Of a stretch of 64,000 bases of DNA, positions 34,017 to 42,583 are shown piece after piece (position 1 is the stretch's first letter; every line of letters begins with the position of its first letter). Under the pieces are notes generated by a model that was not told the origin of the DNA, did not search any database, and saw only the letters and a list, made by a program, of their open reading frames with translations. The stretch is from Flavobacterium cheongpyeongense (GTDB taxonomy: Bacteria > Bacteroidota > Bacteroidia > Flavobacteriales > Flavobacteriaceae). The stretch covers positions 248,001 through 312,000 of the forward strand of contig NZ_QJHK01000001.1 of the NCBI RefSeq assembly GCF_003202435.1, given 5' to 3'. A program made the translations under genes and the position numbers.

Positions 34017-34802
34017 TTAAAACAAAACTTCTTTAGCAATAATATAAACTCCCATAACAAGTACAAACCACCCAAAAAGCGGCTTCAGTTTTGTTCCGTC
34101 TATTTTTTTGGAAAGCTGGCTTCCTATTAACATTCCGATGAGTGCCATAGCCGAAATACTGAGTAAAAAAGGATACTCTATTGGTGTTCCGATATACAAA
34201 TCGCCTGTGAAACCAATTAAGGAATTGATGGTAATAATTAGCAATGAAGTTCCTACGGCCTGTTTCATAGGTAATTTGGCGAAAAATAAAAGAGCAGGAA
34301 TAATTAAGAATCCGCCTCCGGCACCCAGAAATCCACTTACAATTCCAACGGCAAATCCTATTAAACTTAATCGCATATAATTGGTTTCGGTGGCTTTTAT
34401 TTCGGGCTGGGTTTTTCGAATCATTGAAATTGCCGCAGTAATCATTAAAACAGAAAAGACAATCATAATCAGGAAATCTTTCGAAACCGAATAGGAGGCA
34501 ACAGAAAATAAGGTAGCTGCAATCTGAGGGAAAATAACTTCTCGGATGATTAAAATTGAGATCACAGAAGGAATAGCAAAATACAACGCCGATTTGAGTT
34601 TGAGGTTGCCCATTTTGTAATGGTTGTAACTTCCAAAAATGGAGGTCAAGCCTACAATAAACAAGGAATATGAAGTGGCCTGTTCAGGATTGACTTTAAA
34701 TAAATACACTAAAATAGGAATGGTCAGTATAGAACCGCCTCCTCCAATTAAACCCAGTGAAATTCCAATGATGATGGATGCAAAATAACCGATATATTCC
34801 AT
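34017..34802 (-). CDS. TauE/SafE-family sulfite/sulfur-compound exporter
   Basis: I start at the ATG at 34802 (MEYIGYFAS, 261 residues), 18 codons after the first in-frame ATG; this places the first TM helix at the N-terminus as usual. It has about eight TM helices in two pseudo-repeats, with the glycine-rich signatures SLGLIGGGGSILTIPILVY and SGFLGAGGGFLIIPALL. Family members export sulfite, sulfoacetate or related anions. It is followed downstream by nothing on its strand and preceded by a Crp/Fnr gene, close to a rhodanese gene. Confidence 0.88.
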   Translation of the reverse strand: MEYIGYFASIIIGISLGLIGGGGSILTIPILVYLFKVNPEQATSYSLFIVGLTSIFGSYNHYKMGNLKLKSALYFAIPSVISILIIREVIFPQIAATLFSVASYSVSKDFLIMIVFSVLMITAAISMIRKTQPEIKATETNYMRLSLIGFAVGIVSGFLGAGGGFLIIPALLFFAKLPMKQAVGTSLLIITINSLIGFTGDLYIGTPIEYPFLLSISAMALIGMLIGSQLSKKIDGTKLKPLFGWFVLVMGVYIIAKEVLF

Positions 34803-34919
34803 TGCTATTGTTTTTTTAGCAAAGATGCTTTGTAAAATGGAAACCCACAGTAACATTTATCACAGATGGAACAGTAAACATGAATTTTACGAATTGTTAC
34901 TAATACTATTTATAAGCAC

Positions 34920-34979
34920 TGTTAGTTCGAGCCGAGTCGAGAACCGCCAAGCATCTTGACTCTGCTCAATGTGACAGTT
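34920..34979. repeat. REP-like imperfect inverted repeat
   Basis: GTTCGAGCCGAGTCGAGAA and CTTGACTCTGCTCAATG face each other as an imperfect inverted pair sharing GAGC-GAGTC cores, followed by GTGACAG. A further CGAGCGAAGCGAACTGAC lies at 35002. This resembles the GAGC-n-AGTCGA type short repeats common in bacterial intergenic regions. Confidence 0.5.
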
Positions 34980-35035
34980 GAATTAGTGCAAATTAGTGAC
35001 ACGAGCGAAGCGAACTGACAAAGTAAATTCGTGTT

Positions 35036-35668
35036 TTAATTCTTTTTCAAAAGTTCAATCTGGTTTCGGTTTAATTTGACCAGACCTCGCTGTTCCATTT
35101 TTTTGAGCAGTCTTGAAACGACTTCTCTAGACGTATTAAGTTCGTTTGCAATTTCCTGATGTGACAATTTTATTTCGTTGCAGCCACAGGAATCGGAATG
35201 CCGTTTTAAATAAAATTCCAGGCGCTCATCCATAGATCGAAATGCGATATTGTCAACGACTTCGAGGACTTCTTCAAAACGGCTTCGGTAGGTTTCGATT
35301 ACAAATTCGTACCAGGTTCTGTGTTCCATCATCCATTTGTCCATTAGCTGAAGCGGAATCATCATAACCGAAACATCTTCAACAACTTTGGCCATGATCT
35401 GGCTTTTTTCGCTTTTTGCGGTACAGATCATAGAAATGGCGCAGGCTTGCCCTGGATGCAGATAATACAATAAAAATTCGCCTCCGTCTTCGTCTTCACG
35501 GAAGATTTTGATTTTCCCTTCGATAATCAGAATTGTATTTTTTATGTATTGTCCGGTGCGCATCAAAACGGTTCCGGTTTTGAAATCCTGAGGACTTCCA
35601 TTCTCTTCAATAGTATTAATCAGTTCACCCGAGAAATTTGGAAAAAGTGTTTTTAATGAATTTTGCAT
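35036..35668 (-). CDS. Crp/Fnr-family transcriptional regulator
   Basis: The 210-residue protein has an N-terminal cyclic-nucleotide-binding fold (FKTGTVLMRTGQYIKNTILI, then EDGGEFLLYYLHPGQACAIS). A long dimer helix follows, and a C-terminal helix-turn-helix (LSHQEIANELNTSREVVSRL, about 169-190). Cysteines occur at CAISMIC in the sensor and SCGC just before the HTH. They do not match the N-terminal cluster of oxygen-sensing FNR, so redox or sulfur sensing is only a possibility. The gene lies between TauE and a divergent rhodanese. Confidence 0.92.
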   Translation of the reverse strand: MQNSLKTLFPNFSGELINTIEENGSPQDFKTGTVLMRTGQYIKNTILIIEGKIKIFREDEDGGEFLLYYLHPGQACAISMICTAKSEKSQIMAKVVEDVSVMMIPLQLMDKWMMEHRTWYEFVIETYRSRFEEVLEVVDNIAFRSMDERLEFYLKRHSDSCGCNEIKLSHQEIANELNTSREVVSRLLKKMEQRGLVKLNRNQIELLKKN

Positions 35669-35977
35669 CGATCAATAATAAAAATTAGATAAAATAAGTT
35701 TACAAAAAAGATTTACAAAAGTTAGAGTTACGACAAAGATAATAGATTCGAATGCGTCAATTGTCAGAAAACTATTTTTAAGATTAGAATTCCTGAAATG
35801 AAAAAATCCTATTTTCTATGGAAATTGAAGAACGATTTTTTAAAAATAGTGAGTAAATTTGTAAAACACTAATTATAATGCTTATTCTAAAACGTTTTCT
35901 CTGAATAATAATCGAAAACGTATTTTGAACGTATTTTATGTAGTAAAAACTTTTAATTTTACAAAAAACACAATACT
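35669..35977. promoter_or_regulatory. Divergent promoter region, crp-like gene / rhodanese gene
   Basis: The 309-base gap holds a minus-strand TATCTTTG (-7-like, 35734-35741) that could serve the regulator and a plus-strand TAAATTTG at 35854-35861. I cannot pick a start for the rhodanese transcript. The repeated AAAACGT motifs at 35889-35935 are of unknown meaning. Confidence 0.4.
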
Positions 35978-36289
35978 ATGAATTTATCACAAGAAGATTG
36001 GGTTGCACAATTAGAGTCTGATGAAAATGCGGTTATACTTGACGTAAGAACTGAAGACGAGTTTAATGACGGCTATATTGAAAACGCTGTAAATATCGAC
36101 ATAAATAAAGGCCAGGCTTTTATTTATGAAATAGAAGAACTGGATAAAAATAAAAATTATTACGTGTATTGCCGTTCAGGGGCGAGAAGCGCAAAAGCAT
36201 GTCAGATTATGAATGAATTAGGTTTTGAGAATGCCTATAATCTGCTTGGTGGAATCCTGGATTGGGAAGGTGAAATCGTAAATCCATAA
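35978..36289 (+). CDS. Single-domain rhodanese
   Basis: The 103-residue protein is one rhodanese domain. ILDVRTEDEFNDGYIENAVN is the N-terminal block, and the active loop YVYCRSGARS has the catalytic cysteine (about residue 70) carrying the persulfide. Such proteins move sulfane sulfur to acceptors or act in sulfide detoxification. It is cytosolic, with no signal peptide. It is divergent from the Crp/Fnr and TauE genes, giving a second small sulfur-related cluster in the window. Confidence 0.92.
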   Translation: MNLSQEDWVAQLESDENAVILDVRTEDEFNDGYIENAVNIDINKGQAFIYEIEELDKNKNYYVYCRSGARSAKACQIMNELGFENAYNLLGGILDWEGEIVNP

Positions 36290-36366
36290 AAAGACTAAGA
36301 GAGGCGAAAGAAGCCTCTTTTTTCTTTTAAAAACAATTAAATAACTAAAACTAAAACTACCAGATT

Positions 36367-37947
36367 ATGAGTTTTATACCCGATGAATATCAAATTAAAG
36401 AACTTCTAAATCAGGATACTTATCTTGTAAACGGAGAATTAAAACAGTGGATAGGTCAGACAACTCCGGTGTTTTCAACTATTTCTTCTACAGAAAAATA
36501 TGCGCCTACCTTATTAGGATCTATCCCGTTCATGGCCGAAAAAGAAGCTGCCGAGGTAGTAGAAGCTGCTACTTCTGCCTACGATAAAGGTCAGGGGTTA
36601 TGGCCAACCATGAAAGTGATTGACCGGATCAAATGCATGGAAAACTTCGTAAGACAAATGAAGGAAACCCGTGAAGAGGTGGTGAAACTTTTGATGTGGG
36701 AGATTGGAAAAAACCTAGGCGATTCGCAAAAAGAATTTGACAGAACCGTTGAATACATTCAGGATACAATTGACAGTTATAAAGAATTAAACGGGCGCAG
36801 TTCTAAATTCTCTAAAGTTCAGGGCGTAAATGCGATGATCCGTCGCGGACCTCTTGGTGTTGTTCTGTGTCTTGGCCCTTACAACTATCCTCTTAACGAA
36901 ACCTTCTCGTTGTTGATTCCGGCATTGATTATGGGAAATGCCGTAATTTTTAAACCGGCAAAATTTGGCGTTTTATGTATTTCGCCATTGTTGGAAGCGT
37001 TTAGAAGCAGTTTCCCCAAAGGCGTTATCAATATCGTATACGGAAGAGGTCGTGAAGTAGCGTCTCCTATTATGAAGTCAGGCAAAATTGATGTTCTGGC
37101 ATTAATCGGAAACAGTAAATCTGCAATTGCTTTGCAGGATCAGCATCCAAATAAAAACAGACTGCGTTTGATTTTAGGTCTAGAAGCTAAAAACCCGGCG
37201 ATTATTTTACCGGATGCAGACTTGGATTTGGCCATTCAGGAGTGTATTACAGGATCATTATCTTTTAACGGTCAGCGTTGTACAGCTTTGAAAGTATTGT
37301 ATGTGCATGAGTCTATTGCCGAGGAATTTAATAAACGTTTTTCAGAAAAAGTTGATGCTTTGGTATTTGGAAATCCATGGGAAAAAGGAGCTTCTTTAAC
37401 ACCGCTTCCTGAACCGGAAAAACCAGAATATATTCAGGGATTAATTGATGATGCTACAAGTAAAGGAGCAAAAATCTTAAATACAAAAGGAGGGAAACAT
37501 TCAGAAAATTATATTTTTCCGGCAGTTTTATATCCAGTAAATAAAGATATGAGAGTGTATCATGAAGAACAATTTGGACCAGTAGTGCCTATTATTTCTT
37601 TCAAGGATATCAATGAGCCTTTAGGAGATATGGCTGAATCAAATTACGGACAACAAGTAAGTCTATTCGGTAAAGACATCAAAACCCTGGCTCCACTTAT
37701 TGATGCTTTGGTAAATTTAGTGTGCAGGGTAAATTTAAACAGTTCTTGCCAGAGAGGACCGGATGCGTTTCCGTTTACAGGTCGTAAAGATTCAGCAGTA
37801 GGAACATTGAGTATTCCGGATGCATTGCGTTCGTTCTCTATCCGTACGTTTGTGGCGTCAAAAGACATTGCTTATAATAATGAAATCCTTCAGGAATTAT
37901 TGAACAGTAAAGAATCTAATTTCATCAATACAGATTATATTTTATAA
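36367..37947 (+). CDS. gapN: GapN-like NADP-dependent glyceraldehyde-3-phosphate dehydrogenase
   Basis: The 526-residue aldehyde dehydrogenase has the catalytic Cys305 in [10 protein letters not shown] and the general-base glutamate segment [36 protein letters not shown] is the N-terminal cofactor-domain motif. Close relatives are annotated as non-phosphorylating GAPDH, which oxidises glyceraldehyde 3-phosphate directly to 3-phosphoglycerate and makes NADPH. Assignment within the superfamily is by overall resemblance, so another aldehyde substrate is possible. It is a single gene with a terminator at 37965-38006. Confidence 0.8.
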   Translation: MSFIPDEYQIKELLNQDTYLVNGELKQWIGQTTPVFSTISSTEKYAPTLLGSIPFMAEKEAAEVVEAATSAYDKGQGLWPTMKVIDRIKCMENFVRQMKETREEVVKLLMWEIGKNLGDSQKEFDRTVEYIQDTIDSYKELNGRSSKFSKVQGVNAMIRRGPLGVVLCLGPYNYPLNETFSLLIPALIMGNAVIFKPAKFGVLCISPLLEAFRSSFPKGVINIVYGRGREVASPIMKSGKIDVLALIGNSKSAIALQDQHPNKNRLRLILGLEAKNPAIILPDADLDLAIQECITGSLSFNGQRCTALKVLYVHESIAEEFNKRFSEKVDALVFGNPWEKGASLTPLPEPEKPEYIQGLIDDATSKGAKILNTKGGKHSENYIFPAVLYPVNKDMRVYHEEQFGPVVPIISFKDINEPLGDMAESNYGQQVSLFGKDIKTLAPLIDALVNLVCRVNLNSSCQRGPDAFPFTGRKDSAVGTLSIPDALRSFSIRTFVASKDIAYNNEILQELLNSKESNFINTDYIL

Positions 37948-37964
37948 TTTTCAGATTATATATT

Positions 37965-38006
37965 AATTTTCAAAACCGCCTTTTTCTTCTGAATCAGGCG
38001 GTTTTT
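37965..38006 (+). terminator. Terminator after gapN
   Basis: AAAACCGCC and GGCGGTTTTT form a hairpin with a 16-base loop and a T-run on the plus strand, shortly after the gapN stop. Confidence 0.85.
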
Positions 38007-38215
38007 CTTTATAGATTTTTTCGATCTTAAAATTGATAGTACACGCTGACAGCTGTGTAAAATGAGCGTGAATGGGTAAAATTTACACATCAATTTTTTG
38101 TTGTTATTTGGTTAATTCATTGATAATCTGGCCTAAGGATTATTGGTATAACGCTTGTAAAATGATATACAACAACATTTAATAAAGACCATTCAGGAAT
38201 TAATATCAACATCAC

Positions 38216-39718
38216 ATGGAAATAGAAACAATAACTTCAAAACAATTTTACTCAACAAAGAGAAAAAATAAAAATGAGCACATTTTACAAAATACTGTTT
38301 TTGAAATGAATCAGAAAGCTGCAACAAAAGCTATCAGTAAAACTTTAAATCTATTACCGGTTTTTATTCTTAGTGGCACTGTTACCTTACTATTTACAGG
38401 AGCTTTTTTGGTTTATAAATTCCAGTCAGATTTTGAACAGTTTCAATTCGAAAGAATAGAATCTACAATAGGTTTTCCATTTTTGATCGTGGCTGCCATT
38501 TTATTTTTTTTCAAAGCCGGAGTTTTTCTGTACAAGTCATTTCTTTATTTCAAATATAAGCCTATTGAATCTGTTTCAGATGATTTACTGCCTACTTGTA
38601 CAGTTATAGTTCCGGCTTATAATGAAGGTAAACTGGTTTGGGAAACCCTACTAAGTTTGGCAGACAGTGACTATCCGGAAGATAAAATGCAAATTCTGAC
38701 TATTGACGACGGAAGTAAAGATGATACCTGGTATTGGATCCAACAGGCCAAAATAAAATTGGGAGACCGTTTAGCCATTTATCAGCAGCCTCAAAACAAA
38801 GGAAAACGTCACGCGCTTTACAGAGGGTTTAAATTGGGAACAGGCGAGATTTTTGTAACCGTGGACAGTGATTCTATTGTAAAAAAAGACACGTTACGAA
38901 ATTTAGTCAGCCCTTTTGTCCACAACAAAAAATGCGGGGCTGTTGCCGGAAATGTTCATGTGCTGAACAATAAAAAAGCAATACTTCCAAAAATGCTGAA
39001 CATAAGTTTTGTAATGAGTTTTGAATTTGTGCGTTCTGTAGAAAGTGTATTGGGGTCAGTGTTTTGTACTCCGGGAGCTTTGGCCGCATATCGTAAAACT
39101 TCGCTATTTGCGTGCCTGGAAGAATGGATCAATCAGACTTTTATGGGCGAACCATCAGACATAGGAGAAGATCGTGCGATGACCAATATGATTTTGAAAC
39201 AGGGATATAAAGTGTTGTTTCAAAGAAATTCGGTTGTATTAACTAATGTTCCCGAAGAATATACAGGATTGTATAAAATGTTGATCAGATGGGGGAGAAG
39301 CAACGTTCGTGAAAACCTGATGATGGCAAAATATGTTTTTAAAAATTTCAGAAGTGAATCCAAATTAGGAACCAGACTTTTGTACTTAGACCAGACCGCA
39401 AAAATTATAATGTCTTTTCCATACTTAATCTTTATGTTCTTTTTTATCGCCACACATCCGCTGTTGTTTTTTAGCTCTACCTTGTTAAGCATACTAATTA
39501 TATCCAGTTTTTCAGCTTTCTTTTACGGTAAAAAATATAGTTATTCTGAATCAATTTGGGCATATTCTTATAGTGTGTTTTATACCTTCAGCCTGTTTTG
39601 GATCACTCCGTATGCTATTGTTACGGCACATAAAAAAGGATGGCTGACTCGTGGGCTGTCTGAAAAGAAAACAGAAGAATATTTTACATTAGAACAATAT
39701 AGTCCGTTAGCGAAATAA
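38216..39718 (+). CDS. Processive family 2 glycosyltransferase (membrane)
   Basis: The 500-residue protein has two N-terminal TM helices (about 47-68 and 82-104). A GT-A catalytic domain follows, with VIVPAYNEGKLVWETLLS, DDGSKDDT, the DxD in TVDSDSIVKK, GEDRAMTN and the processive RW motif (LIRWGRSN). Two to three C-terminal TM helices end the protein. This is the hyaluronan/chitin/poly-N-acetylglucosamine synthase type, which polymerises a sugar at the membrane while exporting the chain. The polymer is unknown and no modifying genes lie adjacent. An internal ATG (MNQKAATK) is an alternative start. Confidence 0.88.
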   Translation: MEIETITSKQFYSTKRKNKNEHILQNTVFEMNQKAATKAISKTLNLLPVFILSGTVTLLFTGAFLVYKFQSDFEQFQFERIESTIGFPFLIVAAILFFFKAGVFLYKSFLYFKYKPIESVSDDLLPTCTVIVPAYNEGKLVWETLLSLADSDYPEDKMQILTIDDGSKDDTWYWIQQAKIKLGDRLAIYQQPQNKGKRHALYRGFKLGTGEIFVTVDSDSIVKKDTLRNLVSPFVHNKKCGAVAGNVHVLNNKKAILPKMLNISFVMSFEFVRSVESVLGSVFCTPGALAAYRKTSLFACLEEWINQTFMGEPSDIGEDRAMTNMILKQGYKVLFQRNSVVLTNVPEEYTGLYKMLIRWGRSNVRENLMMAKYVFKNFRSESKLGTRLLYLDQTAKIIMSFPYLIFMFFFIATHPLLFFSSTLLSILIISSFSAFFYGKKYSYSESIWAYSYSVFYTFSLFWITPYAIVTAHKKGWLTRGLSEKKTEEYFTLEQYSPLAK

Positions 39719-39739
39719 AATAAAAAATTAGATTATTTT

Positions 39740-39777
39740 AGAACCGTCTGTTCCTTTGTGGATTTAGACGGTTTTTG
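39740..39777 (+). terminator. Terminator after the GT2 gene
   Basis: GAACCGTCT and AGACGGTTTTTG form a hairpin with a T-rich tail. It ends 10 bases before the next ATG, ruling out the TTG at 39775 as that gene's start. Confidence 0.75.
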
Positions 39778-39786
39778 TTTTTTAAT

Positions 39787-40191
39787 ATGATGATAAAATT
39801 AATTAAAGCTTCGGATACCTGGCAAATCAGGCATGAAGTAATGTGGCCGGATCAGCCTTTGGAATTTGTGCAGTTGGAAGAAGATGAATTGGGCTTCCAT
39901 TTAGGCTTTTTTATACAAGGAAAACTCGTTTCAATTGTATCTTGTTTTATTTCAGATAATGCAATGCAATTTAGAAAACTGGCTACTCTAAAAGAGTTTC
40001 AGGGTCAGGGAATAGCTTCTGAACTTTTAAAGTATATTTTTGAATTAGCCGAAAAAAAGGATGTAAAAAGAGTTTGGTGCAATGCCAGATGCGGTAAAAA
40101 ATCGTTTTATGAAAAGTTAGGCATGACAGATACTTTTAAAACCTTTACCAAAGCAGGTCAGGAATTTACCATTATGGAGATTTGCCTTTGA
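39787..40191 (+). CDS. GNAT-family N-acetyltransferase
   Basis: The protein (134 residues from ATG 39787; a second ATG follows directly) has the motif A LATLKEFQGQGIASELLKYI and a C-terminal block WCNARCGKKSFYEKLGM, as in small-molecule acetyltransferases. N-terminal WPDQPLEFVQLEEDE resembles ElaA-like GNATs. The substrate is unknown. It stands alone between two terminated or independent genes. Confidence 0.85.
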   Translation: MMIKLIKASDTWQIRHEVMWPDQPLEFVQLEEDELGFHLGFFIQGKLVSIVSCFISDNAMQFRKLATLKEFQGQGIASELLKYIFELAEKKDVKRVWCNARCGKKSFYEKLGMTDTFKTFTKAGQEFTIMEICL

Positions 40192-40292
40192 TTTATTGAA
40201 ATGTGAAAAAAATCCTAATTGAGCTTGATTTATAGAAAACCTCAATTAATTATCTTAATTTAACCACAGACAAATTACTATTTTAGTTTACT

Positions 40293-42551
40293 ATGAACGA
40301 TTCGAAAATGAAGGCTTTTATACCACTTTTATATCTTGTTTGGTCAGATGATCTTTTAACCCAAAAAGAGTTTTCTACACTGCAGCAGTTTATTAATTCT
40401 CTGGCCCAGCTTTCGTCTGAAGAGCAACAATACCTTCTTTCGAAAGTGGATATTTCTAATCCGCCTTCGCGAAAGGAACTCATGCAATGGAAATCGGATA
40501 TTGAAAAAAGTATTAAAGATAAAGCATCTGTAAAATGCATTTTTGATATTGCGCTGGCACTTTCTGAAAAAGACTTTGATATTTCAGGATTAGAATTAAA
40601 GTTTACGAAACTGGAAAATGATCTTGGTGTTTTAGGGGAAGAATTAATTCAGAACTTCAAGACAAAAGCCGATTCTTTTACGGCAACTTCTCAAACCAAT
40701 AACAATTTTAATGTTTTAAAACTTACTGAAATTCTGGATGGTAACGAATCTAGAATTATAAAAAAAGTAAAATCGGTTATTTCAAGACCTGAGTTTGCTT
40801 ATGAAACTTCAACAGATATCAATGTCTATCGTCAGACGGTTTACAATTGGTGCAAAATCTTAGCCGATGAAAACTTCGGAAATATGGCGTATCCGAAACA
40901 ATATGGCGGAGAGGAAAACATTGCAGATTATTTTGCAATTATGGAAACGCTGAGTTACCACGATTTGAGTCTGGTGATAAAATTTGGAGTGCAGTTTGGA
41001 CTTTGGGGAATGAGTGTTCAGTCATTAGGAACAGAGAAGCATTATGCTAAATACTTAAAAGATATTGGCTCCTTAAAACTTCCGGGCTGTTTTGCGATGA
41101 CTGAAACCCATCACGGATCGAACGTAAAAGGACTTGAAACAACAGCTACTTACAATCATAGCGATCAGACATTTACTATTCACACACCTCACGAAAAAGC
41201 ACAGAAAGAATACATAGGCAATGCCGCAGTTCACGGACAAATGGCGACCGTTTTTGCCAAACTGATTATTGACGGTCACGATTATGGTGTAAATGCCTTT
41301 ATAGTGCAGTTGCGGGATACCAAGGGAAATATTTTAAACGGAATTACAATTGGCGATTGTGGTCATAAAATGGGACTTAACGGAGTGGATAACGGAACAA
41401 TCCGTTTTGAAAATGTGGCAATTCCAAAGGAAAATATGCTGGACCGTTTTGCTTCTGTAAATGACAAAGGCGAATTCGAAAGTCCGATTCCAAGTGACAA
41501 CAGACGTTTTTTTACGATGCTGGGCACTTTGGTTGGAGGCCGAATTGGGATTCCGCGTTCGGCTTTGGCAGCAGCGAAATCCGGTCTTACCATTGCCATT
41601 CGCTACAGCGATCAAAGAAGACAATTCGGACCCGAAGGAGATCCTGAAGTTCCAATTTTAAATTACAGAATGCACCAACGCAGATTGCTCCCGCATTTGG
41701 CAAAAACCTATGCGGTTCATTTTGGACTACAATATCTTACCAGTCGTTTTTTAAACAGAACCGAGTCTGAAATGCAGGAAATCGAAGCCTTAGCAGCCGG
41801 AATGAAATCCTATTCGACCTGGAGCACCAGAGATATTTTGCAGGAATGCCGAGAAGCTATTGGCGGAAAAGGATATTTGTCTGAAAATAGAATTGATGCA
41901 TTAAAAAACGATACTGAAATCTATACCACTTTTGAAGGTGATAATACCGTTTTGATGCAATTGGTTGCCAAAAACCGTCTGGCCGAATTCAGAAAATCAT
42001 TTGGCGAAATGGGGTCTTTTGGAATCATTAATTATGTGTATGAAAATGCCAAAACAGCGATTGCTGAAAAAAATCCAATCATTACCCGCAAAACTGATGA
42101 TGAACATTTGCTTGACGATCAGTTTCATCTGCAGGCTTTTGTACACAGGGAAAAAACAATTTTAGCATCGGCAGCAAGACGTGTCAAAAAGCTGATTGAT
42201 GAAGGTCTGGAAGCGTATGATGCTTTTAATGTGGTTCAGCACCAAATGATCGATGTGGCTCAGGCTTATTTGGAAAGAGTTGTTCTGGAACAATTTCAAA
42301 TTGCGATTTCAAAAGTGGAAGATGCAAAAATTAAGAGTATTTTGTTGAAATTGAATCAGTTGTATGCACTTTCACAAATAGAAAAAAACAAAGGCTGGTA
42401 CCTTGAAGATGGCTATATGGAAGCGGTAAAAACCAAAACCATCCGTAAAATGGTCAATCAGCTTTGCTGGGACATCAGACCGGATGCGCTTTCTTTGGTA
42501 AATACATTTGATATTCCGCAGAGTTGTCTGGCGGCTCCAATTGCTGTTTAA
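40293..42551 (+). CDS. Acyl-CoA oxidase/dehydrogenase-like flavoenzyme
   Basis: The 752-residue protein fits the acyl-CoA oxidase branch: an N-terminal helical extension of about 130 residues, then the acyl-CoA dehydrogenase core. FAMTETHHGSNVKGLET is the FAD/substrate block, RYSDQRRQFGPEGDPE the middle signature, and TTFEGDNTVLMQ carries the probable catalytic glutamate. It should introduce the 2,3 double bond in acyl-CoAs, with either oxygen or an electron carrier as acceptor. It is longer than ordinary acyl-CoA dehydrogenases (about 380-600). An ATG at codon 6 (MKAF) is an alternative start. Confidence 0.88.
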   Translation: MNDSKMKAFIPLLYLVWSDDLLTQKEFSTLQQFINSLAQLSSEEQQYLLSKVDISNPPSRKELMQWKSDIEKSIKDKASVKCIFDIALALSEKDFDISGLELKFTKLENDLGVLGEELIQNFKTKADSFTATSQTNNNFNVLKLTEILDGNESRIIKKVKSVISRPEFAYETSTDINVYRQTVYNWCKILADENFGNMAYPKQYGGEENIADYFAIMETLSYHDLSLVIKFGVQFGLWGMSVQSLGTEKHYAKYLKDIGSLKLPGCFAMTETHHGSNVKGLETTATYNHSDQTFTIHTPHEKAQKEYIGNAAVHGQMATVFAKLIIDGHDYGVNAFIVQLRDTKGNILNGITIGDCGHKMGLNGVDNGTIRFENVAIPKENMLDRFASVNDKGEFESPIPSDNRRFFTMLGTLVGGRIGIPRSALAAAKSGLTIAIRYSDQRRQFGPEGDPEVPILNYRMHQRRLLPHLAKTYAVHFGLQYLTSRFLNRTESEMQEIEALAAGMKSYSTWSTRDILQECREAIGGKGYLSENRIDALKNDTEIYTTFEGDNTVLMQLVAKNRLAEFRKSFGEMGSFGIINYVYENAKTAIAEKNPIITRKTDDEHLLDDQFHLQAFVHREKTILASAARRVKKLIDEGLEAYDAFNVVQHQMIDVAQAYLERVVLEQFQIAISKVEDAKIKSILLKLNQLYALSQIEKNKGWYLEDGYMEAVKTKTIRKMVNQLCWDIRPDALSLVNTFDIPQSCLAAPIAV

Positions 42552-42583
42552 TTGTAAATTTATAAATCTTATTTGCTGGCCAC

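Noticed and set aside
41334-41624. Long ORFs antisense to the acyl-CoA oxidase gene
   Set aside because: They are shadows of a well-supported gene with clear FAD and catalytic motifs.
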